Notes under the pieces: generated by a model
Databases searched by the model: none
What the model was told of the DNA's origin: nothing
The model's input: only the letters and a program-made list of their open reading frames with translations
Part shown: positions 30,004 to 39,473 of the stretch, piece by piece
Numbering within the stretch: the stretch's first letter is position 1
Layout: every line of letters starts with the position of its first letter
Assembly: GCF_003634095.1 (NCBI RefSeq)
Contig: NZ_RBIR01000002.1
Location: 310,001-374,000 of the forward strand
Source of the DNA: Arthrobacter oryzae
GTDB taxonomy: Bacteria > Actinomycetota > Actinomycetes > Actinomycetales > Micrococcaceae
Direction: 5' to 3'
DNA: 64,000 bases
Translations under genes and position numbers: made by a program

Positions 30004-31896
30004 TTATTCTACGGTCACACTCTTGGCCAGGTTGCGAGGCTGGTCCACGTCGTACCCCTTGGCCGAGGCGAGTGCGAGGGCGAAGATCTGCAGCGGCACG
30101 GTGGTGAGCAGCGGGGCCAGGAGGGTGGGGGTCTCCGGGATGTAGAAGACGTGCTCGGCGTAGGCCTTGACGGCCTCGTCCCCTTCCTCGGCGATCACGA
30201 TCGTCCGGGCGCCGCGGGCGCGGACTTCCTGGATGTTGGAGACCACCTTGGCGTGCAGCGAGTTGCGGCCGCGCGGGGACGGGACCACCACGAAGACGGG
30301 CTGGCCTTCCTCGATCAGGGCGATCGGGCCGTGCTTGAGCTCGCCGGCGGCGAAGCCTTCGGCGTGGATGTACGCGAGTTCCTTGAGCTTGAGCGCACCT
30401 TCCATCGCGACCGGGAACCCGACGTGGCGGCCCAGGAACAGCACGGACTTGGCGTCGGCCATGGACCGGCCGAGTTCCTTGATCTGGTCCTCGTTGTCGA
30501 GGATGTGCTGGACCTTGGCCGGAATCTTGCCGAGGTCGGCCAGGATGTCCTTGATCTCGCCCTGGAACTTGTTGCCGCGCAGCTGTGCCAAATAAAGGCC
30601 CAGCAGGTAGGCGGCGGTGATCTGGGCCAGGAATGCCTTGGTCGAGGCCACGGCGATCTCGGGGCCGGCGTGCGTGTAGAGCACGGCATCGGATTCCCGC
30701 GGAATGGTGGACCCGTTGGTGTTGCAGATCGAGACCGTCTTCGCGCCCTGTTCCTTGGCGTACCGGACGGCCATCAGGGTGTCCATGGTCTCGCCGGACT
30801 GGGAGATGGAGACGATGAGGGTGTTCTCGTCCACGATCGGATCCCGGTAACGGAATTCGTGCGAGAGCTCGACCTCGGTGGGAATCCGGCACCAGTGCTC
30901 GATCGCGTACTTCGCCACCTGCCCGGCGTAGGCGGAGGTGCCGCAAGCCAGGACAATGATCTTGTCCACGCTCTTGAGCAGTTCCGGATCAACCCGGAGC
31001 TCGTCCAGGGTCAGGTTGCCATGAATGTCGGAGCGGCCCAGCAGGGTCTGCAGCACGGCGTCCGGCTGGTCGTGGATTTCCTTCTCCATGAAGGACGGGA
31101 AACCGCCCTTCTCCGCGGAGGCCGGGTCCCAGTTGACGTGGTATTCCTTGCCCTCGGCGGGGGCGCCGTAGAAGTCGGTGATCTCCACGGCGTCGGCGGT
31201 GATCGTGACGATCTGGTCCTGGCCGAGCTCGACGGCGCGCCGGGTGTAGTCGATGAAGCCGGAGACGTCGGAGCCGAGGAAGTTCTCGCCCTCGCCAAGA
31301 CCGACGACGAGCGGGGAGTTCCGGCGGGCCGCGACCACCACGTCCGGCTGGTCGGCGTGGATGGCCAGCAGGGTGAACGCGCCCTCAAGCCGCTGGCACG
31401 CAAGCTCCATGGCCCGGGTGAGCCCGCCCTTGGCAGCGTCGCCGCCCATCTGGTTGCGGTAGATGTCGCCCAGCAGGGCGGCCGCCACTTCGGTGTCGGT
31501 CTCGGACTGGAACACGACGCCCTTGCGCACGAGTTCCAGCTTGAGCTCGGCAAAGTTCTCGATGATGCCGTTGTGGATCAGCGCCAGCTTTCCCTCGTCG
31601 GACAGGTGCGGGTGCGCATTCTGGTCCGTCGGGCCGCCATGCGTCGCCCAGCGCGTGTGGCCGATCCCGGTCAGGGATTCCGGCAACGGGCTGGCCTCAA
31701 GCTCGGCAATAAGGTTGCTCAGTTTGCCCGACTTCTTCCGGGAAGAAATGGTGCCGTCGGCCACCACTGCAATACCCGCGGAGTCGTACCCCCGGTACTC
31801 CAGGCGCCGCAATCCTTCGAGGACAACGCCCAAGGCATTGTGTCCAGCATTTACCCGGCCATCTGAGTGGCCCACATATCCAACGATTCCACACAT
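30004..31896 (-). CDS. glmS: Glutamine-fructose-6-phosphate aminotransferase (isomerizing)
   Basis: A 630-residue GlmS, the first enzyme of UDP-GlcNAc synthesis. It begins [13 protein letters not shown]; the Cys after Met is the N-terminal nucleophile, which fixes the start at 31896 despite an ATG two codons earlier and a longer open frame. [15 protein letters not shown] and [13 protein letters not shown] belong to the glutaminase domain. [13 protein letters not shown] and [10 protein letters not shown] belong to the SIS domains, and the end [13 protein letters not shown] is typical. TAGGCT 7 bp upstream suggests a leaderless mRNA. It is divergent from coaA. GlmM, the next enzyme, is encoded at 33968-35329. 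Confidence 0.97.
   Translation of the reverse strand: MCGIVGYVGHSDGRVNAGHNALGVVLEGLRRLEYRGYDSAGIAVVADGTISSRKKSGKLSNLIAELEASPLPESLTGIGHTRWATHGGPTDQNAHPHLSDEGKLALIHNGIIENFAELKLELVRKGVVFQSETDTEVAAALLGDIYRNQMGGDAAKGGLTRAMELACQRLEGAFTLLAIHADQPDVVVAARRNSPLVVGLGEGENFLGSDVSGFIDYTRRAVELGQDQIVTITADAVEITDFYGAPAEGKEYHVNWDPASAEKGGFPSFMEKEIHDQPDAVLQTLLGRSDIHGNLTLDELRVDPELLKSVDKIIVLACGTSAYAGQVAKYAIEHWCRIPTEVELSHEFRYRDPIVDENTLIVSISQSGETMDTLMAVRYAKEQGAKTVSICNTNGSTIPRESDAVLYTHAGPEIAVASTKAFLAQITAAYLLGLYLAQLRGNKFQGEIKDILADLGKIPAKVQHILDNEDQIKELGRSMADAKSVLFLGRHVGFPVAMEGALKLKELAYIHAEGFAAGELKHGPIALIEEGQPVFVVVPSPRGRNSLHAKVVSNIQEVRARGARTIVIAEEGDEAVKAYAEHVFYIPETPTLLAPLLTTVPLQIFALALASAKGYDVDQPRNLAKSVTVE
30006..30011 (-). 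promoter_or_regulatory. Predicted acpS -10 box inside the glmS stop region
   Basis: TAGAAT on the minus strand spans the end of the glmS reading frame (its AA begins the TAA stop) and ends 6 bp before the acpS ATG. Confidence 0.45.
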
Positions 31897-31903
31897 GGTC
31901 ATA

Positions 31904-31909
31904 AGCCTA
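31904..31909 (-). promoter_or_regulatory. Predicted leaderless -10 box of glmS
   Basis: TAGGCT on the minus strand, 7 bp before the glmS ATG at 31896; no Shine-Dalgarno. Confidence 0.4.
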
Positions 31910-32041
31910 GCGGGTTTGCGGAGGGGACGCCGTGTGACAACACGGCGGGGACGGCCCGGTTCCGGGCTGCCCAGCCTCCGTCCCGGCTCCGACCGGCCAG
32001 TCCATTTCGCTCTCGGCGCTGTGAAGGGCAGAATCTCTAAG

Positions 32042-33007
32042 GTGACTTTGCAACGCAATGAAGCGAACGGGGACGGCGTCTCCCCGTTCGTGGAGCTGGA
32101 CCGGCAGACCTGGTCCCGGCTCGCTGCCCAAATGGAGCAGCCCCTCAATGAAGAGGACGTGTTCCGCCTCCGCGGCCTCGGCGACCCGCTCGACATGAGG
32201 GAAGTCCGCGAGGTCTATCTCCCCCTCTCCCGGCTCCTGCACCTCTACGTGGAGGCCGCCGGCCAACTGCACGCGGCCACCACCACGTTCCTGGGCGAAA
32301 AGACCCAACGCACGCCGTTCGTGATCGGTGTGGCCGGTTCGGTAGCCGTGGGCAAGTCCACGATCGCGCGCGTTTTGCGGGAAATGCTTCGGCGCTGGCC
32401 CGGCACCCCCAACGTGGAGCTGATCACCACAGACGGCTTCCTCTACCCCCTCGCCGAGTTAAGACGCCGTCAACTGCTGGAACGCAAGGGTTTCCCGGAG
32501 TCTTATGACCGGCGGGCCCTGCTGCGGTTTGTGAGCGAGATCAAGGGCGGCGCCGAGGAAGTCCGTGCGCCCTGGTACTCCCACGTGACCTACGACATTG
32601 TGCCGGGCAAGGAAGTGGTGGTGCGCCGGCCGGACGTGCTGATTGTCGAGGGCCTGAACGTCCTGGCGCCGGCGCGAGCGCGGCAGGACGGCCGGCAGGG
32701 CCTCGCCCTGAGTGATTTCTTCGACTTCTCCATCTACGTCGATGCGAAGACCTCGTACATCGAGGAGTGGTATGTGGACCGGTTCCGCAAACTGCGGAGC
32801 ACGGCCTTCGCCCAGCCGGAGTCCTACTTTCACCGCTACGCCACCCTCTCCGACGCCGAGGCCGAACAGACGGCCCGCGACATCTGGAAGCGCATCAACG
32901 AACCGAACCTCGAGGAGAACGTGCTCCCCACCCGGGGCCGGGCGCAACTGGTGCTGACCAAGGACTCGGACCACTCCATCCGGCGGATGCTGCTGAGGAA
33001 GGTCTAG
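32042..33007 (+). CDS. coaA: Type I pantothenate kinase
   Basis: A 321-residue pantothenate kinase that commits pantothenate to CoA synthesis. [15 protein letters not shown] near residue 15, the P-loop [17 protein letters not shown] near residue 96, TTDGFLYP and KGFPESYD follow the E. coli CoaA pattern closely. The frame is open upstream, but the GTG at 32042 gives the family's usual N-terminus; the site before it is weak (GAAGGG, about 14 bp away). It is followed 5 bp later by a VanY-like gene, so the two are probably one transcript. Confidence 0.94.
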   Translation: MTLQRNEANGDGVSPFVELDRQTWSRLAAQMEQPLNEEDVFRLRGLGDPLDMREVREVYLPLSRLLHLYVEAAGQLHAATTTFLGEKTQRTPFVIGVAGSVAVGKSTIARVLREMLRRWPGTPNVELITTDGFLYPLAELRRRQLLERKGFPESYDRRALLRFVSEIKGGAEEVRAPWYSHVTYDIVPGKEVVVRRPDVLIVEGLNVLAPARARQDGRQGLALSDFFDFSIYVDAKTSYIEEWYVDRFRKLRSTAFAQPESYFHRYATLSDAEAEQTARDIWKRINEPNLEENVLPTRGRAQLVLTKDSDHSIRRMLLRKV

Positions 33008-33012
33008 CACGC

Positions 33013-33936
33013 ATGTGCTACCAAGGCGGGGGCGAGGCATCGGGCAGGCGGGAAGCTGGCCCGGATTCGCCCAGCCGCCGGGCGTTCAGCCGCCTCCTGC
33101 TGGCAGGCACCGGCCTCGCCGCCCTGGCCGCCTGCACCCCCGGCTCAGCTTCCGCGCCGGCCGGCACGCCGGAACCGGGCCCCAGCCCGGTAACGGGGAC
33201 CGGCAGTGCCACGCCCAGCGCCACCGCTACGGCGTCGCACCCGCCGCTTCCCGCCAGCGCGGCGCCCGCGACTGCCAGGGCCTCGGCAACGCCCCTGAAG
33301 GCGGACCCGCCGTCGGCTGCGGCGCCGGGACCCCAGCATTCACTGACGGACCCCGCCAGCCCGTGGGTGGTTGTCAACAAGCACCGGCCGCTCTCCCCCG
33401 CCACTTTCGTGCCGCCGGATCTGGCCCGGCCGGCCGTTCGCCTGGCCACTTCGGGCGAGGCTGCGCTGCTGAACAGCACGACGGCGGCCGCGGCGGAGAA
33501 GATGTTCGCTGCCGCGGCCGCCGACGGCGTCATCATCACCCTGGCCAGCGGATACCGGTCGTTCCAGACCCAGACGGCAACGTACGGCAGCTACGTGCGC
33601 ACCCGGGGCCGGGCCGAGGCCGACACCGTCTCCGCCCGGCCCGGCTACTCCGAACACCAGACCGGCTGGTCCTTCGACATCGGCGACGGCGGTGGGGCAT
33701 GCAGCTTCCAGCCCTGCTTCGCCCAGCAGCAGGCCGCGGTCTGGGCCAAGGCCAATGCGCACCGCTTCGGCTTCGTGGTCCGCTACCCGTGGATGCTGCA
33801 TGAAATCACGGGCTACTACTACGAGCCCTGGCACCTGCGCTTCATCGGCGTCGAGGCGGCGAAGGACATGTCCACCCGTGGCATCGCCACGCTGGAGCAA
33901 TACTTCGGCTTAGAGGCCGCTCCGGGCTACCGGTAG
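33013..33936 (+). CDS. VanY-like D-Ala-D-Ala carboxypeptidase lipoprotein (M15B)
   Basis: A 307-residue secreted protein. A twin-arginine-like segment (SRRAFSRLLLAGTG) precedes a lipobox LAAC (Cys at about residue 41), and a long Ala/Pro/Ser/Thr linker runs to about residue 115. The C-terminal M15B domain has LASGYRSFQTQ, the zinc-site stretch YSEHQTGWSFDIG and the EPWHLRFIG motif with catalytic Glu and zinc His. It should trim D-Ala from peptidoglycan stems at the outer membrane face. It follows coaA by 5 bp without a clear ribosome binding site, so it may be translationally coupled. The ATG used gives an intact signal peptide. Confidence 0.88.
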   Translation: MCYQGGGEASGRREAGPDSPSRRAFSRLLLAGTGLAALAACTPGSASAPAGTPEPGPSPVTGTGSATPSATATASHPPLPASAAPATARASATPLKADPPSAAAPGPQHSLTDPASPWVVVNKHRPLSPATFVPPDLARPAVRLATSGEAALLNSTTAAAAEKMFAAAAADGVIITLASGYRSFQTQTATYGSYVRTRGRAEADTVSARPGYSEHQTGWSFDIGDGGGACSFQPCFAQQQAAVWAKANAHRFGFVVRYPWMLHEITGYYYEPWHLRFIGVEAAKDMSTRGIATLEQYFGLEAAPGYR

Positions 33937-33967
33937 GCGTGAGGCCGACGGGACTGTTGCAGGCTGG

Positions 33968-35329
33968 CTATTCGGAAACGAGTTCCAGCGCGAGCTCAGT
34001 GCGGACCACCTGGGCAAGGCGTTCCGCGACGCCCTGGGCGGTTTCCAGGTCGCCGGCCTCCACCATCACGCGCACCACGGGCTCCGTGCCGGAGGGGCGC
34101 AACAGGACGCGGCCGGTGTCGCCGAGTTCGGTTTCCGCGATTGCCACGGCCACCGCCACCGCCTCATCACCATTCACGCGGGTGCGGTCCACGCCCCTGA
34201 CATTGATGAGGACCTGGGGCAACTTGGTCATCACCTTGGCCAGTTCCTTGAGCGGGCGTCCGGTGTGGGCCACCTGGGCCGCAAGCTGCAGCCCGGTCAG
34301 CACACCGTCGCCGGTGGTGGCGTGGTCGGCAAAAATCACGTGCCCCGACTGTTCGCCGCCCAGGCTGAACCCGCCGTTGCGCATTTCCTCGAGGACATAG
34401 CGGTCCCCCACACCGGTTTCGCGCAGGCTGATCCCGGCGTCGCGGAGGGCCAGCTTCAGGCCGAGGTTGCTCATGACCGTGGCCACCAGCACATCGTCCT
34501 TGAGCTTTCCCGAGTCCTTGAGGGCAACGGCCAGGATGGCCATGATCTGGTCGCCGTCCACCTCGTTGCCTTCATGGTCCACGGCGAGGCAGCGGTCGGC
34601 GTCGCCGTCATGGGCGATCCCGAGGTCTGCCCCGTGTTCCAGGACAGCGCGCTGCAGCGGGCCAAGATGGGTAGACCCCACGCCGTCGTTGATGTTCAGC
34701 CCATCGGGTTCGGCGCCGATGACAATCACGTTGGCGCCGGCATCCTTGAACACCTGCGGGGAACAGCCGCTGGCGGCACCGTGCGCGCAGTCCAAGACCA
34801 CGGTCAGGCCTTCAAGGCGGTACGGAAGCGTGCCGAGCAGGTGCACAATATAGCGGTCCTCGGCGTCGGCGAAGCGCTGGATCCGCCCCACCTCGCCGCC
34901 CACCGGACGGAAGGGCTCCTTGCCAAGCTGCTCTTCGATGGCGTCCTCGACGTCGTCGGGCAGTTTCTGGCCGCCCCGGGCGAAGAACTTGATGCCGTTG
35001 TCAGGCGCGGGGTTGTGGGAGGCGGAAATCATCACGCCGAAGTCGGCGTCGAGGTCGGCCACGAGGTACGCCGCTGCCGGAGTGGGGAGTACTCCCGCGT
35101 CGTAAACGTCGATTCCCGAGCTCGAGAGGCCTGCCTCTACGGCCGCCCCGAGGAACTCTCCGCTGGCGCGGGGGTCGCGAGCCACCACGGCGCGGGGCCG
35201 GTTCCCGGTCGTGTTGCGGTCATGGCCCAGCACGACGGCGGCGGCCTGGGACAGCTGCATGGCGAGCTCGGCGGTCAGCAATCCATTCGCCAGGCCCCGG
35301 ACTCCATCGGTTCCAAATAATCTAGACAT
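33968..35329 (-). CDS. glmM: Phosphoglucosamine mutase
   Basis: A 453-residue alpha-phosphohexomutase that converts glucosamine 6-phosphate to glucosamine 1-phosphate. It begins [16 protein letters not shown]. The phosphoserine lies in [14 protein letters not shown] near residue 100, the metal loop is DGDADRC near 245, GGEQSGHVI near 325 and [12 protein letters not shown] near 415. A longer start at 35359 is possible, but TAAAGT lies 7 bp before the ATG at 35329. It continues the pathway begun by GlmS. It lies downstream of rpsI, past a hairpin. Confidence 0.96.
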   Translation of the reverse strand: MSRLFGTDGVRGLANGLLTAELAMQLSQAAAVVLGHDRNTTGNRPRAVVARDPRASGEFLGAAVEAGLSSSGIDVYDAGVLPTPAAAYLVADLDADFGVMISASHNPAPDNGIKFFARGGQKLPDDVEDAIEEQLGKEPFRPVGGEVGRIQRFADAEDRYIVHLLGTLPYRLEGLTVVLDCAHGAASGCSPQVFKDAGANVIVIGAEPDGLNINDGVGSTHLGPLQRAVLEHGADLGIAHDGDADRCLAVDHEGNEVDGDQIMAILAVALKDSGKLKDDVLVATVMSNLGLKLALRDAGISLRETGVGDRYVLEEMRNGGFSLGGEQSGHVIFADHATTGDGVLTGLQLAAQVAHTGRPLKELAKVMTKLPQVLINVRGVDRTRVNGDEAVAVAVAIAETELGDTGRVLLRPSGTEPVVRVMVEAGDLETAQGVAERLAQVVRTELALELVSE

Positions 35330-35336
35330 TGACTCA

Positions 35337-35342
35337 ACTTTA
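35337..35342 (-). promoter_or_regulatory. Predicted leaderless -10 box of glmM
   Basis: TAAAGT on the minus strand, 7 bp before the glmM ATG. Confidence 0.4.
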
Positions 35343-35375
35343 GTCGATCGGCGGGGCAAGTCGGGCTTAAACGGC

Positions 35376-35411
35376 GAAAGCCCGTCCCGCCGAGTGGCGA
35401 AACGGGCTTTC
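35376..35411 (-). terminator. Terminator hairpin after rpsI
   Basis: GAAAGCCCGT and ACGGGCTTTC form a 10-bp stem with a 16-base loop 15 bp after the rpsI stop. The T-tract is weak, but position and stem favour termination of rplM-rpsI. Confidence 0.7.
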
Positions 35412-35425
35412 GTGCAAGCGATTTT

Positions 35426-35932
35426 TTAGCGCTTGGAGTACTGCTGAGCCTTACGGGCCTTCTTGAGACCGGCCTTCTTACGCTCGATGACGCGAGCGTC
35501 GCGGCGCAGGTAACCGGCCTTCTTCAGGGTGGCGCGGTTGTTCTCGGTGTCGATCTCGTTCAGCGAACGGGCGATGCCGAGGCGCAGGGCGCCGGCCTGG
35601 CCGGAGATGCCGCCACCGTGAATGCGTGCAATAACGTCGTAGGCGCCATCAAGATCGAGGATCTTGAAGGGCTCGTTGACGTCCTGCTGGTGCAGCTTGT
35701 TCGGGAAGTAGTTCGCCAGTTCGCGGCCGTTGATGGTCCACTTACCGGAGCCCGGTACAACGCGAACGCGTGCAACGGCTTCCTTGCGACGGCCAACTGC
35801 GGCGCCGGCGACGGTCAGTGCCGGGCGTTCCTTCTTCGGCGCTTCTGCTTCCGCAGGACCGCTCTCCGAGGTGTAGCTGGTCAGGTTTTCCTCAGCCACA
35901 ACGGCCTCGGTGGTCTCTTCGTTCTGAGCCAC
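35426..35932 (-). CDS. rpsI: 30S ribosomal protein S9
   Basis: A 168-residue S9. The conserved domain starts near residue 45 ([18 protein letters not shown]), includes the [21 protein letters not shown] block and ends in the tRNA-contacting QYSKR tail (family: SKR). An acidic Ala/Glu-rich N-terminal extension of about 40 residues is common in actinobacterial S9. GTG start with GGAG upstream. It is the second gene of rplM-rpsI. Confidence 0.97.
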   Translation of the reverse strand: MAQNEETTEAVVAEENLTSYTSESGPAEAEAPKKERPALTVAGAAVGRRKEAVARVRVVPGSGKWTINGRELANYFPNKLHQQDVNEPFKILDLDGAYDVIARIHGGGISGQAGALRLGIARSLNEIDTENNRATLKKAGYLRRDARVIERKKAGLKKARKAQQYSKR

Positions 35933-35970
35933 GGTTCTCCTTGTATAGATAAGTTGTTTGGTGGCCAGGA

Positions 35971-36414
35971 CTACTGGGCGACCTGGGTGATTTCGAAAGT
36001 CTTGGGCTGCTGGGCGGCGTGGGGGTGCTCGGCACCGCGGTACACCTTCAGCTTGCCCAGCTGCTGCGCAGCGAGGGAGTTCTTCGGGAGCATGCCCTTG
36101 ATGGCCTTCTCCACGGCGCGAACCGGGTTGGACTCAAGCAGCTCCGCGTAGTTTACGGAGGTCAGGCCGCCCGGGTAACCGGAGTGGCGGTATGCGCGCT
36201 TCTGCTCCAGCTTGGCGCCGGTGAGGGCAACCTTTTCAGCGTTGATAATGATGACGAAGTCGCCCATGTCCATGTGGGACGCGAAGGTGGCCTTGTGCTT
36301 GCCGCGCAGCAGGATTGCGGTCTGGCTGGCGAGACGACCAAGGACAACGTCGGTGGCGTCAATGACGTGCCACTGGCGGTTGATATCGCCGGGCTTCGGG
36401 GTGTACGTACGCAC
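35971..36414 (-). CDS. rplM: 50S ribosomal protein L13
   Basis: A 147-residue L13, an early-assembly protein of the large subunit. Conserved blocks are [48 protein letters not shown] and [33 protein letters not shown] start with GAGG about 9 bp before it. It is first in the rplM-rpsI operon. Confidence 0.97.
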   Translation of the reverse strand: MRTYTPKPGDINRQWHVIDATDVVLGRLASQTAILLRGKHKATFASHMDMGDFVIIINAEKVALTGAKLEQKRAYRHSGYPGGLTSVNYAELLESNPVRAVEKAIKGMLPKNSLAAQQLGKLKVYRGAEHPHAAQQPKTFEITQVAQ

Positions 36415-36733
36415 GGTGTTTGCCTCGTTCTTGTTCTGGCGTTCTTGTTTTAGGCGTCACTCTTACGGTGCACCTACTATCTATGCGCTACCGGAACAGA
36501 GGTGAGGGCTCCATGTAACCAGTCATCCTGAGCTCTCGAATGTGCACGTTGAGTAGCTATCCTGCAACCGGATTCTCAAGCGGGCACGCACCATCGAGAT
36601 AGGACACGCACAACGACTACCAAGAATAGCCTGCCGCGGCCTCTTGGGTCAAAATGGGGTGTCCGGATGCATCCCGTGTGCTCGCTGTTTCGCACGCTGT
36701 CCCGTGCCGGCCCGTCGCATCCCTGGAGGAACT
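36415..36733. other. Intergenic region between rplM and tadV
   Basis: About 319 bp between divergent genes. It must hold the rplM-rpsI promoter and probably that of the prepilin peptidase gene, but I could not settle on a well-spaced -35/-10 pair for either. It is less GC-rich than the flanks in its rplM half. No gene or repeat is visible. Confidence 0.5.
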
Positions 36734-37435
36734 GTGTCCGATCCCGCCGCCGCCGGCACCGTCTCCCTGCTCTTCGCCGCGCCGGCCGGGACCCTGCCCG
36801 GGGTTCTCTTCATCGCCGGGATTGGCCTCCTGGGCGCCTGCCTCTCCCTGCTGGCCGAACCGCTCATGCGGCGCGCGCTCCCCCATCTTGCCGACCCCCT
36901 TAACGCACGCAGCAGAATTACGACGGCGGCGGTCACGTTCGCGCTCTGCGCCCTCGTGGCATGGCGCTTCGGACCATCGCCGGAGCTCGCCGCGTACATG
37001 CTTCTGGCCGCGGCCGGCGTCCAGCTGGCGCGGATCGACCTGCTCCACCACCTGCTGCCCAACCGGATGGTTCTGCCGCTACTGGGGGTGGGCCTGGCGC
37101 TGTTGGCTGCCGCCGCAGGAGTGTCCGGCGATGCCGGGAACCTGCTGCGCGGGGCCGCCGGCGCCGTAATTTTGTTCGTTTTGTACCTTTTTCTTGCTCT
37201 GACCAGCCGAAACGGCCTCGGCATGGGCGATGTGAAGCTTGCAGCACCACTTGGGCTGTACTTGGGCTACCTAGGCTGGTCCCACTTGTTCTACGGCGGG
37301 GCCCTGGGGTTCGTCGCGGGGGGCATGGCCTCCGCGCTTCTGGTGCTCAAAAACCGCGGAAACAAGCCAAAGGAAGTCCCTTACGGGCCCTCCATGCTGG
37401 CCGCCAGCCTGGCCGTCATCCTGCTGCTGCCCTAG
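36734..37435 (+). CDS. tadV: Prepilin peptidase (A24A, TadV/CpaA-like)
   Basis: A 233-residue polytopic membrane aspartic protease. The two catalytic Asp lie in ARIDLLHHLLPNR near residue 100 and GLGMGDVKLAAPLG (GxGD motif) near 165. It lacks the N-terminal methylase domain of PilD, as expected for Tad-type enzymes. It should cut the Flp, TadE and possibly TadG precursors after the Gly of their RG or KG motifs. The GTG at 36734 follows GGAGGA; the frame opens 90 bp earlier. It is the only such gene in the window, so it probably serves both Tad loci. Confidence 0.88.
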   Translation: MSDPAAAGTVSLLFAAPAGTLPGVLFIAGIGLLGACLSLLAEPLMRRALPHLADPLNARSRITTAAVTFALCALVAWRFGPSPELAAYMLLAAAGVQLARIDLLHHLLPNRMVLPLLGVGLALLAAAAGVSGDAGNLLRGAAGAVILFVLYLFLALTSRNGLGMGDVKLAAPLGLYLGYLGWSHLFYGGALGFVAGGMASALLVLKNRGNKPKEVPYGPSMLAASLAVILLLP

Positions 37436-37704
37436 GTGGGCGCGCCCCGATACGCGGGTGCGGCTTAGTAAGACGGCTTACTAAACCAAGTAATCCAGCG
37501 ATGCGCTCGCTAAAAAACTGAGTACACCCCTTTTGCGGGCGAGTGGTACCCATGTTTTCCCTCCAGAAAGTCGAGTATCGAACCTCATTGCCGCGGCGTT
37601 TGTGCCCGTGCAAATGTTGTCCCAACGAAGCACCAGCAAATAAGCAATCGGGGATTTGCTGGAAATTCGTTCATTACTCAATCTCTGGAAAAGGAAAAAC
37701 TAAA
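37436..37704. other. Spacer between tadV and the first pilin gene
   Basis: About 269 bp, less GC-rich than its surroundings. It probably carries the promoter for the first Tad locus, though no clear -35/-10 pair was identified. An AAAAGGAAAAAC ribosome binding region ends it. Confidence 0.45.
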
Positions 37705-37911
37705 ATGACTGGTCTCATGGTCTCAATGCTCGCTTTCGTCGCCGGCGTCAAGGACAAGCTCACCTCCGAAAAGGGAGCCACCGCGACGGAATACTCGCTG
37801 CTGGTCGCGTTTATCGCGTTCCTCATCATCGTCGGTGTCGGGGCCTTCGGCGGTGCACTCAACACCTGGTTCGAAAACCTCGCGGCCCACGTGGGCCGCT
37901 TCAACTTCTAG
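37705..37911 (+). CDS. flp1: Flp-family type IVc pilin, Tad locus 1
   Basis: A 68-residue pilin. The prepilin motif EKG|ATATEYSLL has cleavage after Gly24 and the conserved Glu at position +5 of the mature protein. A single hydrophobic helix follows (LLVAFIAFLIIVGVGAFGG), then a short polar C-terminus ending RFNF. It has no cysteine, unlike the two pilins of locus 2. A hairpin 38 bp after the stop would separate abundant pilin mRNA from the rest of the locus. Confidence 0.92.
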   Translation: MTGLMVSMLAFVAGVKDKLTSEKGATATEYSLLVAFIAFLIIVGVGAFGGALNTWFENLAAHVGRFNF

Positions 37912-37948
37912 GCGCCAGCAGGTCGACCACAGGTCTCAGCAACACTCT

Positions 37949-37987
37949 CTGTGCCGCGTCCGTGTTCCGCGGACGCGGCACAGTTCT
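37949..37987 (+). terminator. Strong hairpin after flp1 (partial terminator)
   Basis: CTGTGCCGCGTCCG pairs perfectly with CGGACGCGGCACAG across a 7-base loop, followed by TTCTT. It lies between the pilin gene and tadE, where attenuation would give excess pilin over assembly proteins. Confidence 0.75.
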
Positions 37988-38023
37988 TAATCCTTCGGCT
38001 GCATCTATCCCTGGGGGGATCCA

Positions 38024-38431
38024 ATGAAGCGCAGCATATTGCCGTCGCGCCGGCTTAGAGCGCAGGGACGTGAGCGAGGGGCCGCCGCCGTCGAGTTCGC
38101 CCTTGTCGCCCCTATCCTCCTCGCCCTAGTTGGCGGGATCATTGAATTTTCGTACACCTACAACTTGCAGATTTCTGTCACCCAAGCGGCCCGCGAAGCT
38201 GCACGGACCATGGCGATCTTCAACGATCCAGCCCGCGCGCAGGCGGCCGCAATTGCTGGTGCGCCCGGGCTAAATCCAGCCGGATTCACCTACACTTTCA
38301 CGGGCGCGTGCCCTACCGGCGGCACAGGCAACGCCAAGGTGGCGGTTGGCTACACCGCGAGCTCCCTGACAGGAATTTTCGGTGGCTCTGTCACTGTCAG
38401 CGGAACTGGAGCCATGCGATGCCACGGCTGA
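38024..38431 (+). CDS. tadE1: TadE-like pseudopilin, Tad locus 1
   Basis: A 135-residue TadE-family protein. The motif RERGAAAVEFALVAPILLALVGG (about residues 16-38) contains a likely prepilin cut before AAAVEF and one membrane helix. The rest is exported, with two Cys (about residue 95 and 133, in GACPTG and MRCHG) that could form a disulfide. The TadE family is required for pilus assembly. Its 3' end overlaps the start of tadG1. Confidence 0.9.
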   Translation: MKRSILPSRRLRAQGRERGAAAVEFALVAPILLALVGGIIEFSYTYNLQISVTQAAREAARTMAIFNDPARAQAAAIAGAPGLNPAGFTYTFTGACPTGGTGNAKVAVGYTASSLTGIFGGSVTVSGTGAMRCHG

Positions 38432-39453
38432 GGGGCATCCTGAAGAACACGCGTGGTAAGGAGTCCGAGCGGGGCGCGGCCGGCGTCCTGGTGGCAGTGC
38501 TGATGCTGGTGCTGATCGGAGCTGGCGCACTTGCCGTTGACACTGGCGAAATCTATGCCGAAGAAGCCCAGCTACAGAACGCTGCGGATGCAGGCGCCCT
38601 GGCGGTCGCACAGAGGTGCCACGCAGCGGGAACATGCACTGTCTCACAGGCTCTGGGGTGGGCCCGCGAACTCGCAGGACCCAATTCCAACGACGGCGTC
38701 TCGGCGGTTGATTCGGTGGACCTGTCCGTCCCCGGCCAGGTCCGGGTGGTCACATCCACCTTAGGCACCGACGGAGCCGGCTTCCTGACAAAGTTGTTTG
38801 CCAGTGCGCTGAACGCCCCGCCGGCGACAGTCCGTACCGGCGCCGCCGCGTCCTGGGCGGCGCCCACGAGTGGGTCCGGGTTTCCGCTGGCGATCTCCGA
38901 TAACTGCTACAACCTCTCGGGGGCGGTTGCAACCGGAGACGTCCAGAGGATCTCCTACAAGCCGGGCGGAACCTGCACCGGCCCGTCGGGAACTCAAATC
39001 CCGGGCGGCTGGGGGTGGCTCGATCGGAGTTCGCCATGCGTCGCCGTGACAGCGACAGGCAACAACCAGGTCGGATCAAATCCCGGCAACAGCCCGCCGG
39101 GCGACTGCAACACCATATTGGGCGGATGGATCACCACCATCCTGGCTGGCGGCGACGTCAAGGTAGCTTTTCCCGTCTTCGATGACGCCACGAACCAAGG
39201 CCAGAACGGCACCTTCCACGTGATCGGCTACGCCACCTTCAAGATGTGGGGCTGGAAGTTTGGCAACAACGGGAACTACGAATTCCGGGACACTGCAGGC
39301 GACCCCAATATGACGAGCGCCCTGGCTTGCTCCGGGGGCAACGATCGCTGCATCATCGGCCAATTCGTGAAATTCGAAACTATTAATTCAACTGGAAACT
39401 CTTCGGGCGGCGGCACTGATTTGGGAACCGTCGATATCAAACTCATCAAATAA
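38419..39453 (+). CDS. tadG1: TadG-like pilus assembly protein, Tad locus 1
   Basis: A 344-residue protein. A single N-terminal membrane helix follows an RGAAGVLVAVLMLVLIGAGALAVDTG segment (about residues 18-44) and continues into QNAADAGALAVAQRC, the TadE/TadG (Flp pilus-assembly TadG) N-terminal pattern. The large remainder is exported, Gly/Asn/Thr-rich and with several Cys. The ATG at 38419 overlaps the last codons of tadE1. It is a paralogue of tadG2; the two share the N-terminal part and the GNNQVGSNPGNS / EGGSDPGNSAP type segments. Confidence 0.88.
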   Translation: MPRLRGILKNTRGKESERGAAGVLVAVLMLVLIGAGALAVDTGEIYAEEAQLQNAADAGALAVAQRCHAAGTCTVSQALGWARELAGPNSNDGVSAVDSVDLSVPGQVRVVTSTLGTDGAGFLTKLFASALNAPPATVRTGAAASWAAPTSGSGFPLAISDNCYNLSGAVATGDVQRISYKPGGTCTGPSGTQIPGGWGWLDRSSPCVAVTATGNNQVGSNPGNSPPGDCNTILGGWITTILAGGDVKVAFPVFDDATNQGQNGTFHVIGYATFKMWGWKFGNNGNYEFRDTAGDPNMTSALACSGGNDRCIIGQFVKFETINSTGNSSGGGTDLGTVDIKLIK

Positions 39454-39473
39454 GCAATATTTAGGGAGTTACG

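Noticed and set aside
28864..31866. A 1000-codon open frame on the plus strand opposite nnr, acpS and glmS
   Set aside because: It is antisense to three clear genes, low in complexity, and reflects GC-rich codon bias on the other strand. Similar long antisense frames opposite treY and glgX were rejected for the same reason.
31897..32041. glmS ribozyme or riboswitch upstream of glmS
   Set aside because: The gap to coaA is only 145 bp, no ribozyme core is visible, and a leaderless -10 box lies 7 bp before the start.
31463..33007. Longer pantothenate kinase start giving 514 residues
   Set aside because: The added part is antisense to glmS and has no family similarity; the GTG at 32042 gives the usual length.
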